A DNA stretch of 14,218 bases, taken from assembly GCA_947088195.1 (NCBI GenBank), contig CAMUFS010000039.1, forward strand, positions 1 to 14,218, given 5' to 3'. The DNA comes from an uncultured Clostridia bacterium (lineage in GTDB: Bacteria; Bacillota; Clostridia; Lachnospirales; Lachnospiraceae). Numbering within the stretch: position 1 is the first letter of the stretch; each line of letters opens with the position of its first letter. The position numbers were made by a program, and so were the translations under genes. Positions 1 through 6,234 of the stretch are shown piece by piece. The notes under the pieces are model-generated. The model did not search any database, was not told where the DNA came from, and saw only the letters and a program-made list of their open reading frames with translations.

Positions 1-41
1 AAAAATATAGTAATATTATATATAGAAATGTGGGAAAGATA

Positions 42-578
42 ATGCAGGAAAATACATCTATTTTTGAGGGAACAATTCTTATGAATGGGGTTCCCGTTTC
101 ATTTGCAGAGAGAGAGCTTTTTGACGGCAGAGTTGCCATGTGGCTTCCAAAGGATTTTCAAGAACTGCCACCTAAGGCAATAGAAGAGATCTATCCCCTT
201 GCAAATATGCCCAAGCTGGTATTGGGGAATGATTATTTGGATTTGTTTGTTGGCTTTCGCTATACGGAACATGAAATTCCAGAAGAATCTATGGGGGAGT
301 TTCTTAAAATTGTGCGAATGATGTTGGAGCAGGCAGGCTCAAGAATTAAGATTTTGGCGGAGAAGGAGACAGAAGTTGGAACACATGCGATGTCCAGCTT
401 GGATTTGATTACACATGCATCGACAGATAATGTATATCATAAGCTTTTTTTCTGTCTGCTGGAGGAAAAAGTTTTGATGGGATTTATTAATTTTTCTTGT
501 TCTCATCATTATCAAGGGATTGCGGAGGAGATATTTCAATCTTTTCGTTTTGTAGATGTTTTACCCATTAGGGGATAG
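42..578 (+). CDS. Hypothetical protein (178 aa), possible DcrB/PsbP-like fold
   Basis: I do not recognise this protein with confidence. It is a soluble, acidic protein with no signal peptide or membrane segment. An N-terminal part (residues 12-40) contains NGVPVSF and then LFDGRVAMWLPKDFQELP. A mid part has FVGFRYTEHEIP, followed by an amphipathic helix near residues 80-95 and a C-terminal F-Q-S-F-R-F end. This alternation resembles small secretion-associated or DcrB/Mog1-PsbP-like domains of Firmicutes, but that is only an impression. Start choice: ATG at 42 has a weak GGGA 6 nt upstream; a GTG at 30 has no ribosome binding site; an ATG at 81 has a better GAGGGA at 66-71 and would give a 165-aa product. 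The gene ends just before a strong terminator, so it is probably the last or only gene of its transcript. Its promoter is not visible in the short AT-rich stretch before it. Confidence 0.7.
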   Translation: MQENTSIFEGTILMNGVPVSFAERELFDGRVAMWLPKDFQELPPKAIEEIYPLANMPKLVLGNDYLDLFVGFRYTEHEIPEESMGEFLKIVRMMLEQAGSRIKILAEKETEVGTHAMSSLDLITHASTDNVYHKLFFCLLEEKVLMGFINFSCSHHYQGIAEEIFQSFRFVDVLPIRG

Positions 579-607
579 TCTTTTTATTGATATATAATAA
601 AATATAA

Positions 608-644
608 AATCCATGGAGTGGGTTAAGCTCCATGGATTGTTTTT
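608..644 (+). terminator. Bidirectional intrinsic terminator between hypothetical gene and rpsT
   Basis: A perfect 11-bp stem has AATCCATGGAG at 608-618 and CTCCATGGATT at 628-638, with a 9-nt loop. It is followed on the plus strand by a short T run (640-644). On the minus strand the stem is followed by an AT-rich, T-rich stretch (607 downwards), so the same hairpin probably also ends the rpsT transcript. The two genes converge on it. Confidence 0.8.
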
Positions 645-689
645 GTGCATAAAGAAATTTGATTCTTTATCTATCTATATATTCTGAAA

Positions 690-953
690 TTATGCAATCT
701 TATTAACAGCGAGAGCCAGACGGGAAATCTTTCTTGCAGCCGTATTCTTATGATAGATTCCCTTAGAAGCAGCCTTGCTGATCTGAGAAGAAGCAGCGTT
801 TAATGCAGCCTGTGCAGCAGCCTTGTCACCGGCAGAAATTGCAGCTTCTACTTTTTTGATATAAGTCTTAACTTTAGACTTGATCGCTTTATTTCTAGCA
901 GTCTTCTTATCAATTACTAAAATTCTCTTTTTAGCAGATTTGATGTTAGCCAA
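690..953 (-). CDS. rpsT: 30S ribosomal protein S20
   Basis: S20 binds 16S rRNA early in assembly of the small ribosomal subunit. The 87-aa product has the normal S20 length and opening (ANIKSAKKRILV after the initiator). It is very basic and helical, with runs such as TARNKAIKSKVKTYIKKVE and an Ala-rich middle typical of the family. Start choice: the reading frame continues upstream, but the family N-terminus and a GGAGGT site at 966-961, 7 nt before the codon, fix the start at a TTG (953-951). Escherichia coli rpsT also uses UUG, where the poor start is tied to autogenous control; similar control here is inference. The gene stands alone on the minus strand, divergent from gpr, as in Bacillus. 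Confidence 0.96.
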   Translation of the reverse strand: MANIKSAKKRILVIDKKTARNKAIKSKVKTYIKKVEAAISAGDKAAAQAALNAASSQISKAASKGIYHKNTAARKISRLALAVNKIA

Positions 954-1032
954 TCCGTACACCTCCAATGATATTATATTTTTTTGATGTTTCGCATTAG
1001 AGCCGGACACGGACGTCCTAATGTTCACACAC
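954..1032 (-). promoter_or_regulatory. rpsT 5' leader with predicted hairpin
   Basis: The promoter places the transcript start near 1032, leaving a leader of about 79 nt. Near its 5' end CATTA at 1023-1019 can pair with TAATG at 999-995. Inside that, GGAC at 1018-1015 can pair with GTCC at 1008-1005, with a 5-nt bulge. An A-rich single-stranded stretch then leads to the GGAGGT site and the TTG start. The structure could be an S20 or rRNA-mimic regulatory element, but this is only inferred from pairing. Confidence 0.4.
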
Positions 1033-1038
1033 CTAGAT

Positions 1039-1068
1039 ATTATAGTATAGAAGGAAAAGATTTGTCAA
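1039..1068 (-). promoter_or_regulatory. Sigma-A promoter of rpsT
   Basis: On the minus strand a perfect -35 TTGACA (1068-1063) and a perfect -10 TATAAT (1044-1039) are separated by 18 nt. Both hexamers match the housekeeping consensus exactly, which suits a highly expressed ribosomal protein gene. Confidence 0.85.
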
Positions 1069-1189
1069 TACATAATTTCCTGTTTTTTGAAGAAAATGTA
1101 AGATATATATCTGTTTACAGCTTTTTGAAAAAATAAAGCTGCAGATGAGTGTGACATTAAATTTAAGAGGAAGTGAGGGAAATAATAAT

Positions 1190-2089
1190 ATGAAGCAGAT
1201 GACATCTCATTATGAGAGCAGAACCGATCTTGCTCTGGAAGCGAGTGAGGGGCTGAAGGGGACAGAGGAGGCAGACAGTGGCATCTTGATGGAGGAGGAA
1301 TATAAACAGGCGGAGAATCTTCGTATCACCTGTGTCCGTATTACGACAAAGGAGGCAGAGCGCGTGGTTGGCAAGCCGAAGGGTACTTATATTACATTGG
1401 AGTCTTCGGAGCTTTTGTATGCAGATGAGGATTATCATAGAGAGATTGCAGAGGAGCTCTCTCGGCAGATTAAGCGTCTGATCAAAGGAATGGAGCGTTC
1501 CAAACAGCAATCTCTTTTGGTGGTAGGGCTGGGCAATAAGGATGTGACACCAGATGCGTTAGGGCCGTTGGTTGCAGATAATCTTTGGATTAATAGACAT
1601 CTAAAAAAGGAAGGCTTTCTTATCAGTGCTATTGTACCAGGGGTGATGGCACAGACGGGTATGGAGACAGCGGAGATTGTCAGAGGTATTGTGAAGGAGA
1701 CAAAGCCTACGGTGGTGATAGCGGTGGATGCTCTGGCGGCCAGAAGTACAAAGAGGCTGAATACAACAATTCAGATTGCAGATACAGGCATTCATCCCGG
1801 ATCAGGGGTTGGAAATCACAGGCATGGATTGACAAAGGAAAGCCTTGGAGTGCCAGTGCTTGCCATTGGGGTGCCTACGGTGGTGGATGCTGCGACGATT
1901 GCGGGGGATGCGATGGAGCAGCTTCTTGTCACAATGGAGGAATCGGAAAAGAGAAAATTAATTTACAGCCTGTTGGATGAGAGGCTTAAGAATCTTTTTG
2001 TCACGCCAAAGGACGTGGATGAGACGGTAAAACGCATTAGTTATACCATCTCTGAGGCGATTAATCTAGCTTTTTCGGAGGGCGAGTAA
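1190..2089 (+). CDS. gpr: GPR endopeptidase (spore protease)
   Basis: GPR is the aspartic-type protease (MEROPS family A25) that is made as a zymogen in the forespore and degrades the small acid-soluble DNA-binding proteins at germination. The 299-aa product carries the family blocks RTDLALEA near the N-terminus (11-18, near where the propeptide is removed), VVGLGNKDVTPDALGP (111-126), VPGVMAQTGMETAEI (149-163), VIAVDALAAR (176-185) and GIHPGSGVGNHR (200-211). Conserved acidic residues include D122 and D180. It is shorter than Bacillus GPR (about 370 aa). Start: ATG 1190 has GAGGGA at 1175-1180 with 9-nt spacing; an in-frame ATG at 1145 would add 15 residues but has no binding site. No convincing sigma-G promoter could be drawn. 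It is divergent from rpsT and 82 nt upstream of spoIIP. Confidence 0.95.
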   Translation: MKQMTSHYESRTDLALEASEGLKGTEEADSGILMEEEYKQAENLRITCVRITTKEAERVVGKPKGTYITLESSELLYADEDYHREIAEELSRQIKRLIKGMERSKQQSLLVVGLGNKDVTPDALGPLVADNLWINRHLKKEGFLISAIVPGVMAQTGMETAEIVRGIVKETKPTVVIAVDALAARSTKRLNTTIQIADTGIHPGSGVGNHRHGLTKESLGVPVLAIGVPTVVDAATIAGDAMEQLLVTMEESEKRKLIYSLLDERLKNLFVTPKDVDETVKRISYTISEAINLAFSEGE

Positions 2090-2193
2090 TGAATCGGGAA
2101 AGAGGGGAATATATTAGTGACAGGACAATAGCTCTGCCTGTCCTGCCTAAGAAAGGTGTGCATGAAGGAAAATGGGAAAGACGCGGTGGCTGA
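2089..2193 (+). CDS. Candidate 34-aa small ORF bridging gpr and spoIIP
   Basis: An ATG at 2089-2091 overlaps the gpr stop codon (TAATG) and has GGAGGG at 2077-2082, 6 nt upstream, a better ribosome binding site than that of spoIIP. The frame runs 34 codons, begins MNRERGEYISDR and ends in TGA at 2191-2193, 19 nt inside spoIIP. It may be a translated leader that delivers ribosomes to spoIIP by termination-reinitiation, or it may be chance. The product has no recognisable domain and ends in a basic GKWERRGG. Confidence 0.25.
   Translation: MNRERGEYISDRTIALPVLPKKGVHEGKWERRGG
2121..2145 (+). other. Stem-loop in the gpr-spoIIP gap
   Basis: CAGGACA (2121-2127) and TGTCCTG (2139-2145) form a 7-bp stem with an 11-nt loop. 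No T run follows, so it is not a normal intrinsic terminator. It could affect mRNA processing or the relative expression of gpr and spoIIP. Confidence 0.35.
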
Positions 2194-3446
2194 AAAAGGG
2201 AATATATGGACTGGCGTGGGCTTTCATTTTATTTGCAGGCATAAGAATTGTAGCGGGCGGATTTTTCGGCATGGAAGCTTCGTGGTGGAAGTCATTGACT
2301 CGCTCTGTCACCGGAGCTGTTTTTCAGACGACAGCTCCGGCTTCTGCTTATATTATGAAGGAGGAAGGACCAGAGACATTAATGGAATATCTGGTGCGCC
2401 TGGTTCGGGGAGTGGTTCCAGCATGGGAATATGCAGGAAAAAAGAATGCATCATCTTCTGGGATACAAGATCCATATTATGTGGAGCGGATAGATTCAGA
2501 ATTGGAGATGGTGACACAGGGTACTGAAAATTTGGAGAGTGTAGAAGATGATGAGAATACCGAGACATTGGCGGAGACAGAAAGCTGGCAGGCTCCTGTG
2601 GAGACGACCGGGGCCGTGCAGGACGAGACTGCTGTGGCGCAGGATGTGTTTTCACCGTCAATTTCTGGAAATGTATATCCGCTTGCCAAGCTCTGTGATT
2701 ATGATTTTTTAATTCGGAATTTTTATGTGGTCAGTCAGATCACCACAATCACCAGCAGTGAGCTTAATGCCAAAGAGCTTTTGGAAAAAGATATGACATT
2801 GGCACTAGACAGTGAAAATCCACAGATTTTGATTTATCATTCCCACTACAGTGAGGCTTTTGCAGATTCTAGGCCCGGAGTGGTGGAGGATACCATTGTT
2901 GGAGTGGGGGAATATTTGACTTCTATATTGAGGGAGCAGTATGGATATTCCGTGTATCATGATATAACACCATATGATATGATGGAGGGCACGATTGATA
3001 GAAATGAGGCATATAATTATGCGGCGGATGGGATAGAGGCGATATTGGCACAATATCCTTCGATAGAGGTGATTATTGATCTACATAGAGATGGCGTTAA
3101 TGAGGGGGTTCATCTTGTGACAGAGGTAAATGGTAAACCAACGGCACAGATTATGTTTGTAAATGGAATTAGCAAGACGACACTTCAAGGAGCGATCTCT
3201 TATCTATATAATCCATATATACAAGATAATCTGGCATTTAGTTTAATGTTACAGCTTAAGGCGGAAGCATATTATCCGAGCTTTTGTAGGCGCATTATGA
3301 TCAATGCATATCGTTATAATATGCATTTTAGGCCACGCTCTCTGCTGGTGGAAGCAGGTGCACAGACTAACACGCTTCAGGAGGTGAAAAATGCAATGGA
3401 GCCGTTGGCAGTGATGCTTCATAAAACACTAAGTGGGGAAGAGTGA
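2172..3446 (+). CDS. spoIIP: Stage II sporulation protein P
   Basis: SpoIIP is the membrane-anchored amidase/endopeptidase of the DMP engulfment complex. It cleaves peptidoglycan stem peptides so that SpoIID can act and the mother-cell membrane can migrate around the forespore. The 424-aa protein has an N-terminal membrane segment (about 10-30), a low-complexity acidic Glu/Thr linker (about 95-160) and a C-terminal SpoIIP domain. Family motifs are ILIYHSHYSEAF (219-230, H223 and E228), IIDLHRDG (301-308, H305) and LLVEAGAQTNT (391-401, E394). The first motif is more often HTHTTESY, so HSHYSEAF is a variant. The ATG follows AAGGA by only 2 nt and is the first possible start after an in-frame stop; AAGGTG at 2153 is too far away. 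The poor spacing suggests coupling to upstream translation. spoIID follows after 17 nt. Confidence 0.93.
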   Translation: MGKTRWLKKGIYGLAWAFILFAGIRIVAGGFFGMEASWWKSLTRSVTGAVFQTTAPASAYIMKEEGPETLMEYLVRLVRGVVPAWEYAGKKNASSSGIQDPYYVERIDSELEMVTQGTENLESVEDDENTETLAETESWQAPVETTGAVQDETAVAQDVFSPSISGNVYPLAKLCDYDFLIRNFYVVSQITTITSSELNAKELLEKDMTLALDSENPQILIYHSHYSEAFADSRPGVVEDTIVGVGEYLTSILREQYGYSVYHDITPYDMMEGTIDRNEAYNYAADGIEAILAQYPSIEVIIDLHRDGVNEGVHLVTEVNGKPTAQIMFVNGISKTTLQGAISYLYNPYIQDNLAFSLMLQLKAEAYYPSFCRRIMINAYRYNMHFRPRSLLVEAGAQTNTLQEVKNAMEPLAVMLHKTLSGEE

Positions 3447-3463
3447 GATAAGGAGATGGAAGG

Positions 3464-4387
3464 ATGAGCAGAAGGCTGTATCGGAATCTTTGCTTCCTGC
3501 TTATTGTGATTCTTCTTCCTGCTTTTGTTACACGTATTATGAATGAGGAAGGAGCCGTCGCAGAGCGGAACAGTGATTCGGAGGAATATTATATTATATC
3601 TGGGCAGGAAAAAATGCCAGTGGAAGAATATTTGACTGGGGTGGTTGCCTATTATATGCCAGTCTCCTATGAGGATGAGGCATACAAGGCGATGGCGGTT
3701 CTTCTTCGGACTTTTGTTCGTATGCGGATGGAAGATAAGAGGGAGATAGAGGAGGAGCAGCTTTCTTTGCCTCGGTATCAGATGGAGGAGCTTGAGGTTA
3801 TGTTTGGAGAGGATTTTTCTTATACATATTCTCGTTATCAGACAGCCATACGCCAGACGAAGGGGGAGGTGCTGCGCTGCGAAGGGGAATTGGTGGAACC
3901 ATATTTTCATCAGGTAAGTGCGGGTATGACAAATAGCTTGAAGGGCTGTCCATATTTGTCCAGTGTGGACAGTAGCTGGGACATTCAGGCAGAAAATTTT
4001 TTGTCCTTGTTCACCATATCTGTAGAAGAGTTTTATGCAGGACTTTTGAAAGCTTCCGGTTCAGAAGAAGCTCTGTTGATGGAGGAGGCGTCTGCGGAAG
4101 AATTTATGGAGCGGCTTGTGGTGGAAGAAAGAGAGGGAGAATATAAACAGGCTGTGGTGTGGAATGGGGTTCGGATTCCGGCCTCCAAGGTACAGGAAGC
4201 GTTTGGGCTTAGGTCGCCTGCCTTTAGTTTCGAGGCATATGAGGGAAGAATTAGGATTCTGACGAAAGGGATTGGACATGGACTTGGGCTGAGCTTACAT
4301 GGGGCAGAATATATGGCGTTGGAAGGAAAAAGTTACCGGGAGATTTTGGCATATTATTATTCAAATATTACAGTTTCCGGTGAATAA
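3464..4387 (+). CDS. spoIID: Stage II sporulation protein D (SpoIID/LytB domain)
   Basis: SpoIID is a lytic transglycosylase-type enzyme that works with SpoIIP and SpoIIM in engulfment, cutting denuded glycan strands. The 307-aa protein has a signal-anchor (about 8-25) and a SpoIID domain from about 50. Recognisable blocks are EEYLTGVVAYYMP (54-66), EAYKAMAVLLRTF (72-84), EPYFHQVSAGMT (145-156), CPYLSSVDSSWD (162-173) and the C-terminal GIGHGLGLSLHGAEYMA (269-285) with SYREILAYYYSN (290-301). The usual GVVA-x-EMP motif reads GVVAYYMP, so the Glu generally held to be catalytic is replaced by Y64, and the usual SQWGA is SLHGA. Catalysis may therefore be altered or lost. Start: AGGAG at 3451-3455, 8 nt before the ATG. 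It is probably cotranscribed with spoIIP. Confidence 0.92.
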   Translation: MSRRLYRNLCFLLIVILLPAFVTRIMNEEGAVAERNSDSEEYYIISGQEKMPVEEYLTGVVAYYMPVSYEDEAYKAMAVLLRTFVRMRMEDKREIEEEQLSLPRYQMEELEVMFGEDFSYTYSRYQTAIRQTKGEVLRCEGELVEPYFHQVSAGMTNSLKGCPYLSSVDSSWDIQAENFLSLFTISVEEFYAGLLKASGSEEALLMEEASAEEFMERLVVEEREGEYKQAVVWNGVRIPASKVQEAFGLRSPAFSFEAYEGRIRILTKGIGHGLGLSLHGAEYMALEGKSYREILAYYYSNITVSGE

Positions 4388-4410
4388 TGAGAGAAACTTC
4401 GGTAAGACTA
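4381..4410 (+). promoter_or_regulatory. Candidate sigma-F promoter for the spoIIQ-like gene
   Basis: TGAATA (4381-4386) resembles the forespore -35 element. GGTAAGACTA (4401-4410) fits the sigma-F -10 pattern GG-n-n-A-n-A-n-T-R at every fixed position. The gap is 14 nt, one shorter than I would expect. The predicted start near 4416 would place the ribosome binding site at the extreme 5' end of the message, which is a weakness. Bacillus spoIIQ is a sigma-F gene, which supports the reading. Confidence 0.4.
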
Positions 4411-4428
4411 TTATCGAGGTGATAGAAG

Positions 4429-5268
4429 GTGAAAAGAAATAAATTTTCTACATTTATTAAGGAAAAAGCATTTTTAATACTACTGCTTATGTCAATCTTT
4501 GCAGTTGCAGGCATAGTTGCAGTAAATATGGCAAAGGACAACAAGGATACGAATCCAAAGCTTTTGGCAGAGCTTGACAAGGAGACAACAACACAGGCAG
4601 AAAAAGAGACAAGGCAGCAGGTGGAAAAAGAGACTACATTACAAGAGGAGAGGGAAAGCGAGCAGGTGGCTATGGAGGAGGAGACCTATCCCGGCGATGC
4701 AGTGTTGGCTGAGGAGGAGACAGCTTCCATCTCGGATATTACCAATCTGATGGACGCCACAGATGAGCCGGATTGGGAGAATATGGCGGAGGTGGATCCA
4801 GAGCCTGAGCAAGATCCTGCCGAGGCGGTGGATGTGACACCAATGCAGCTTTCCTTCCATGAAGATTCCAAGCTTGCATGGCCAATACAGGGGAATGTTA
4901 TTTTGGATTTTAGTATGGATGCGACAGTGTATTTTAATACTCTGCAGCAGTACAAGTATAATCCGGCTATCTTAATTCAGGGTGAGGTAAATACCCCAGT
5001 GCTCGCAGCCGCTGATGGTGTGGTGACACAGATCTCCTCCAATGAAGAGATTGGCGATTATATTACTATGGCTCTGGGCAATGATTATTCTCTGCAATAT
5101 GGGCAGCTCAAGGCTTTGGAGGTATCGATGGGCGAGGAAGTGAAGGCGGGTGATATTATTGGTTATATCAGTGAGCCAAGCAAGTATTATGTCAATGAGG
5201 GAAGCCATTTATATCTTAAGCTGATGAATGGCGAGATGCCGATTGATCCACTTGATTTTATTCAGTAA
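4429..5268 (+). CDS. spoIIQ: SpoIIQ-like LytM/M23-domain protein, probably catalytically inactive
   Basis: SpoIIQ is the forespore membrane protein that binds mother-cell SpoIIIAH to form the intercellular channel and ratchet during engulfment. This 279-aa protein has one N-terminal membrane segment (about 13-33), a Lys/Glu/Thr-rich, probably coiled or extended linker with recurring EKET units (50-86), an acidic stretch to about 135, and a LytM domain (148-279: WPIQGNVILDF, NTPVLAAADGVVTQI, GEEVKAGDIIGYI). The M23 zinc motif HxxxD is absent where expected (YNPAILIQGEVNTP, 177-190) and HxH reads H260-L-Y, so hydrolysis is unlikely. Start: GTG at 4429 with GAGGTG at 4416-4421 (7-nt spacing); no ATG fits. 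Position after spoIIP and spoIID supports the SpoIIQ role; the symbol is by inference. Confidence 0.82.
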   Translation: MKRNKFSTFIKEKAFLILLLMSIFAVAGIVAVNMAKDNKDTNPKLLAELDKETTTQAEKETRQQVEKETTLQEERESEQVAMEEETYPGDAVLAEEETASISDITNLMDATDEPDWENMAEVDPEPEQDPAEAVDVTPMQLSFHEDSKLAWPIQGNVILDFSMDATVYFNTLQQYKYNPAILIQGEVNTPVLAAADGVVTQISSNEEIGDYITMALGNDYSLQYGQLKALEVSMGEEVKAGDIIGYISEPSKYYVNEGSHLYLKLMNGEMPIDPLDFIQ

Positions 5269-5272
5269 GAAG

Positions 5273-5301
5273 AAGGATGGGGCTATTTCCCCATCCTTTT
5301 T
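5273..5301 (+). terminator. Terminator shared by spoIIQ-like gene and folD
   Basis: AAGGATGGGG (5273-5282) and CCCCATCCTT (5289-5298) form a perfect 10-bp stem with a 6-nt loop. A T run (5297-5301) follows on the plus strand. The spoIIQ-like stop lies 4 nt upstream. The folD stop codon falls inside the loop on the other strand. The minus-strand tail (CTTCTT) is less T-rich, so termination is probably stronger in the plus direction. Confidence 0.85.
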
Positions 5302-6122
5302 GCTGCCTGCATAACATGCTTTGCGAGCACGGAGGTGGTGACAGTGCCGACGCCGCCCGGAACAGGTGTCGCCAGTGCTGCTGTCTGTCGGATGTCATCC
5401 AGATCGACATCACCACAGAGCTTGTTATCTTGATCGACATTAATGCCAACATCAATGACAACTGCCTGCTCCCCTATATAGGAGGAATCGAGCATCCGCG
5501 CACGTCCAGCACAGGCAATTAATATCTCTGCCTGTTGGCAGGTGTCGGAGAGATTTACTGTTTTGGTGTGACATACGGTGACAGTGGCGTTGCGCTTAAT
5601 GCAGAGCATGGCGAGCGGTTTTCCCACCACAAGACTTCTGCCGACAATGGTGACACGTTTTCCAGTGAGAGAGATATTAGCATAATCAAGCATCTCAATA
5701 ACTGCTTCGGCGGTACAGGGAGCAAAGCCTGTCTCATCTCCTGCAAATAATTTTGCCATATTATAAGGGCTGATGCCATCCACATCTTTTCGTGGATCGA
5801 TTTGTTTTTCAATCGCTGCCTCATCAATATGCTTAGGAAGTGGGCGGAGTAGAAGAATTCCGTCCACATCGGGATCAGAGTTAATACGTTGAAATTCTTC
5901 TATAAAAGCTTGATTTGATATGGACTCTTCAAAAACATAGGAGCGGCAGCGCAGTCCAATAGTGTCCATGCGCTTGCTGGCACCTCGCTCATAAGATATA
6001 TCATCTGGTTTTTCACCGACACGGACAATGGCTAATTGTGGAATATAAGAAGACATTGCCAGCTCTGATTTTAATTTTGCATTGAGGGCAGATATAACAT
6101 CAGCACCTTTTAAAAGTTCCAT
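5283..6122 (-). CDS. folD: Bifunctional methylenetetrahydrofolate dehydrogenase / methenyltetrahydrofolate cyclohydrolase
   Basis: FolD interconverts 5,10-methylene-, 5,10-methenyl- and 10-formyl-tetrahydrofolate with NADP(+) or NAD(+), feeding purine, formyl-Met and one-carbon metabolism in the cytoplasm. The 279-aa product has the normal length. The N-terminal catalytic domain shows VRVGEKPDDISYERGASKR (33-51, K50 at the catalytic Lys position), LLLRPLPKHI (90-99) and KDVDGIS (112-118). GFAPCTAEA (132-140) precedes the Rossmann domain with TIVGRSLVVGKPLA (158-171), CAGRA (204-208) and the C-terminal PVPGGVGTVTTSVL (253-266). Start: ATG 6122 follows GGAGGT (6132-6127) by 4 nt; an in-frame ATG at 6134 overlaps that site and is rejected. 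The gene lies downstream of aroA, 95 nt away, with Spo0A-box-like repeats in the gap. Its last codons and stop form part of the terminator hairpin. Confidence 0.96.
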   Translation of the reverse strand: MELLKGADVISALNAKLKSELAMSSYIPQLAIVRVGEKPDDISYERGASKRMDTIGLRCRSYVFEESISNQAFIEEFQRINSDPDVDGILLLRPLPKHIDEAAIEKQIDPRKDVDGISPYNMAKLFAGDETGFAPCTAEAVIEMLDYANISLTGKRVTIVGRSLVVGKPLAMLCIKRNATVTVCHTKTVNLSDTCQQAEILIACAGRARMLDSSYIGEQAVVIDVGINVDQDNKLCGDVDLDDIRQTAALATPVPGGVGTVTTSVLAKHVMQAAKRMGK

Positions 6123-6157
6123 AGATACCTCCATAAGTTGTTAGATTAAACAAACAT

Positions 6158-6234
6158 TTCGACAAAATGTCGTTTTTTGTCAAAAAAGATAGATAAGCTA
6201 GACAAAATACGAGCAAATTAGACTAAATTCGACG
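6158..6234 (-). promoter_or_regulatory. Cluster of Spo0A-box-like TGTC repeats upstream of folD
   Basis: On the minus strand, GTC cores fall at 6233, 6223, 6203 and 6163, exactly 10, 20 and 40 bp apart, in the contexts CGTCGAA, AGTCTAA, TGTCTAG and TGTCGAA. The last is a perfect match to the Spo0A box TGTCGAA. On the plus strand TGTCGTT (6168-6174) and TGTCAAA (6178-6184) lie 10 bp apart. Tandem sites one helical turn apart are typical of Spo0A targets. No convincing promoter -10 could be placed between this cluster and folD, so the regulated transcript is uncertain. The first two boxes overlap the 3' end of aroA. Confidence 0.4.
6161..6180 (+). repeat. Short palindrome within the aroA-folD gap
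   Basis: CGACA (6160-6164) and TGTCG (6168-6172) form an inverted repeat with a 3-nt centre, followed by a T run on the plus strand. It resembles a small terminator, but no plus-strand gene reads into it, so an operator role within the Spo0A-box-like cluster is more likely. Confidence 0.3.

Noticed and set aside
690..1028. A longer 112-aa version of S20 starting in the leader
   Set aside because: The extra 25 residues have no S20 similarity, run through the leader hairpin and have no ribosome binding site; the TTG at 953 with GGAGGT matches the family start.
1130..1161. Possible sigma-G promoter of gpr (AAAATA ... CATTAAA)
   Set aside because: The -35 matches poorly and the 19-nt spacing is off; it is not strong enough to annotate.
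2156..2527. A 123-aa open frame starting just before spoIIP
   Set aside because: It overlaps spoIIP in another frame, has no recognisable domain and looks like a coding shadow.
5555..5869. A 104-aa minus-strand frame inside folD, and other overlapping frames within tyrA, aroA and EF-G
   Set aside because: They lie in alternative frames of clearly conserved genes and show Cys/His/Ser-rich shadow composition with no domains.
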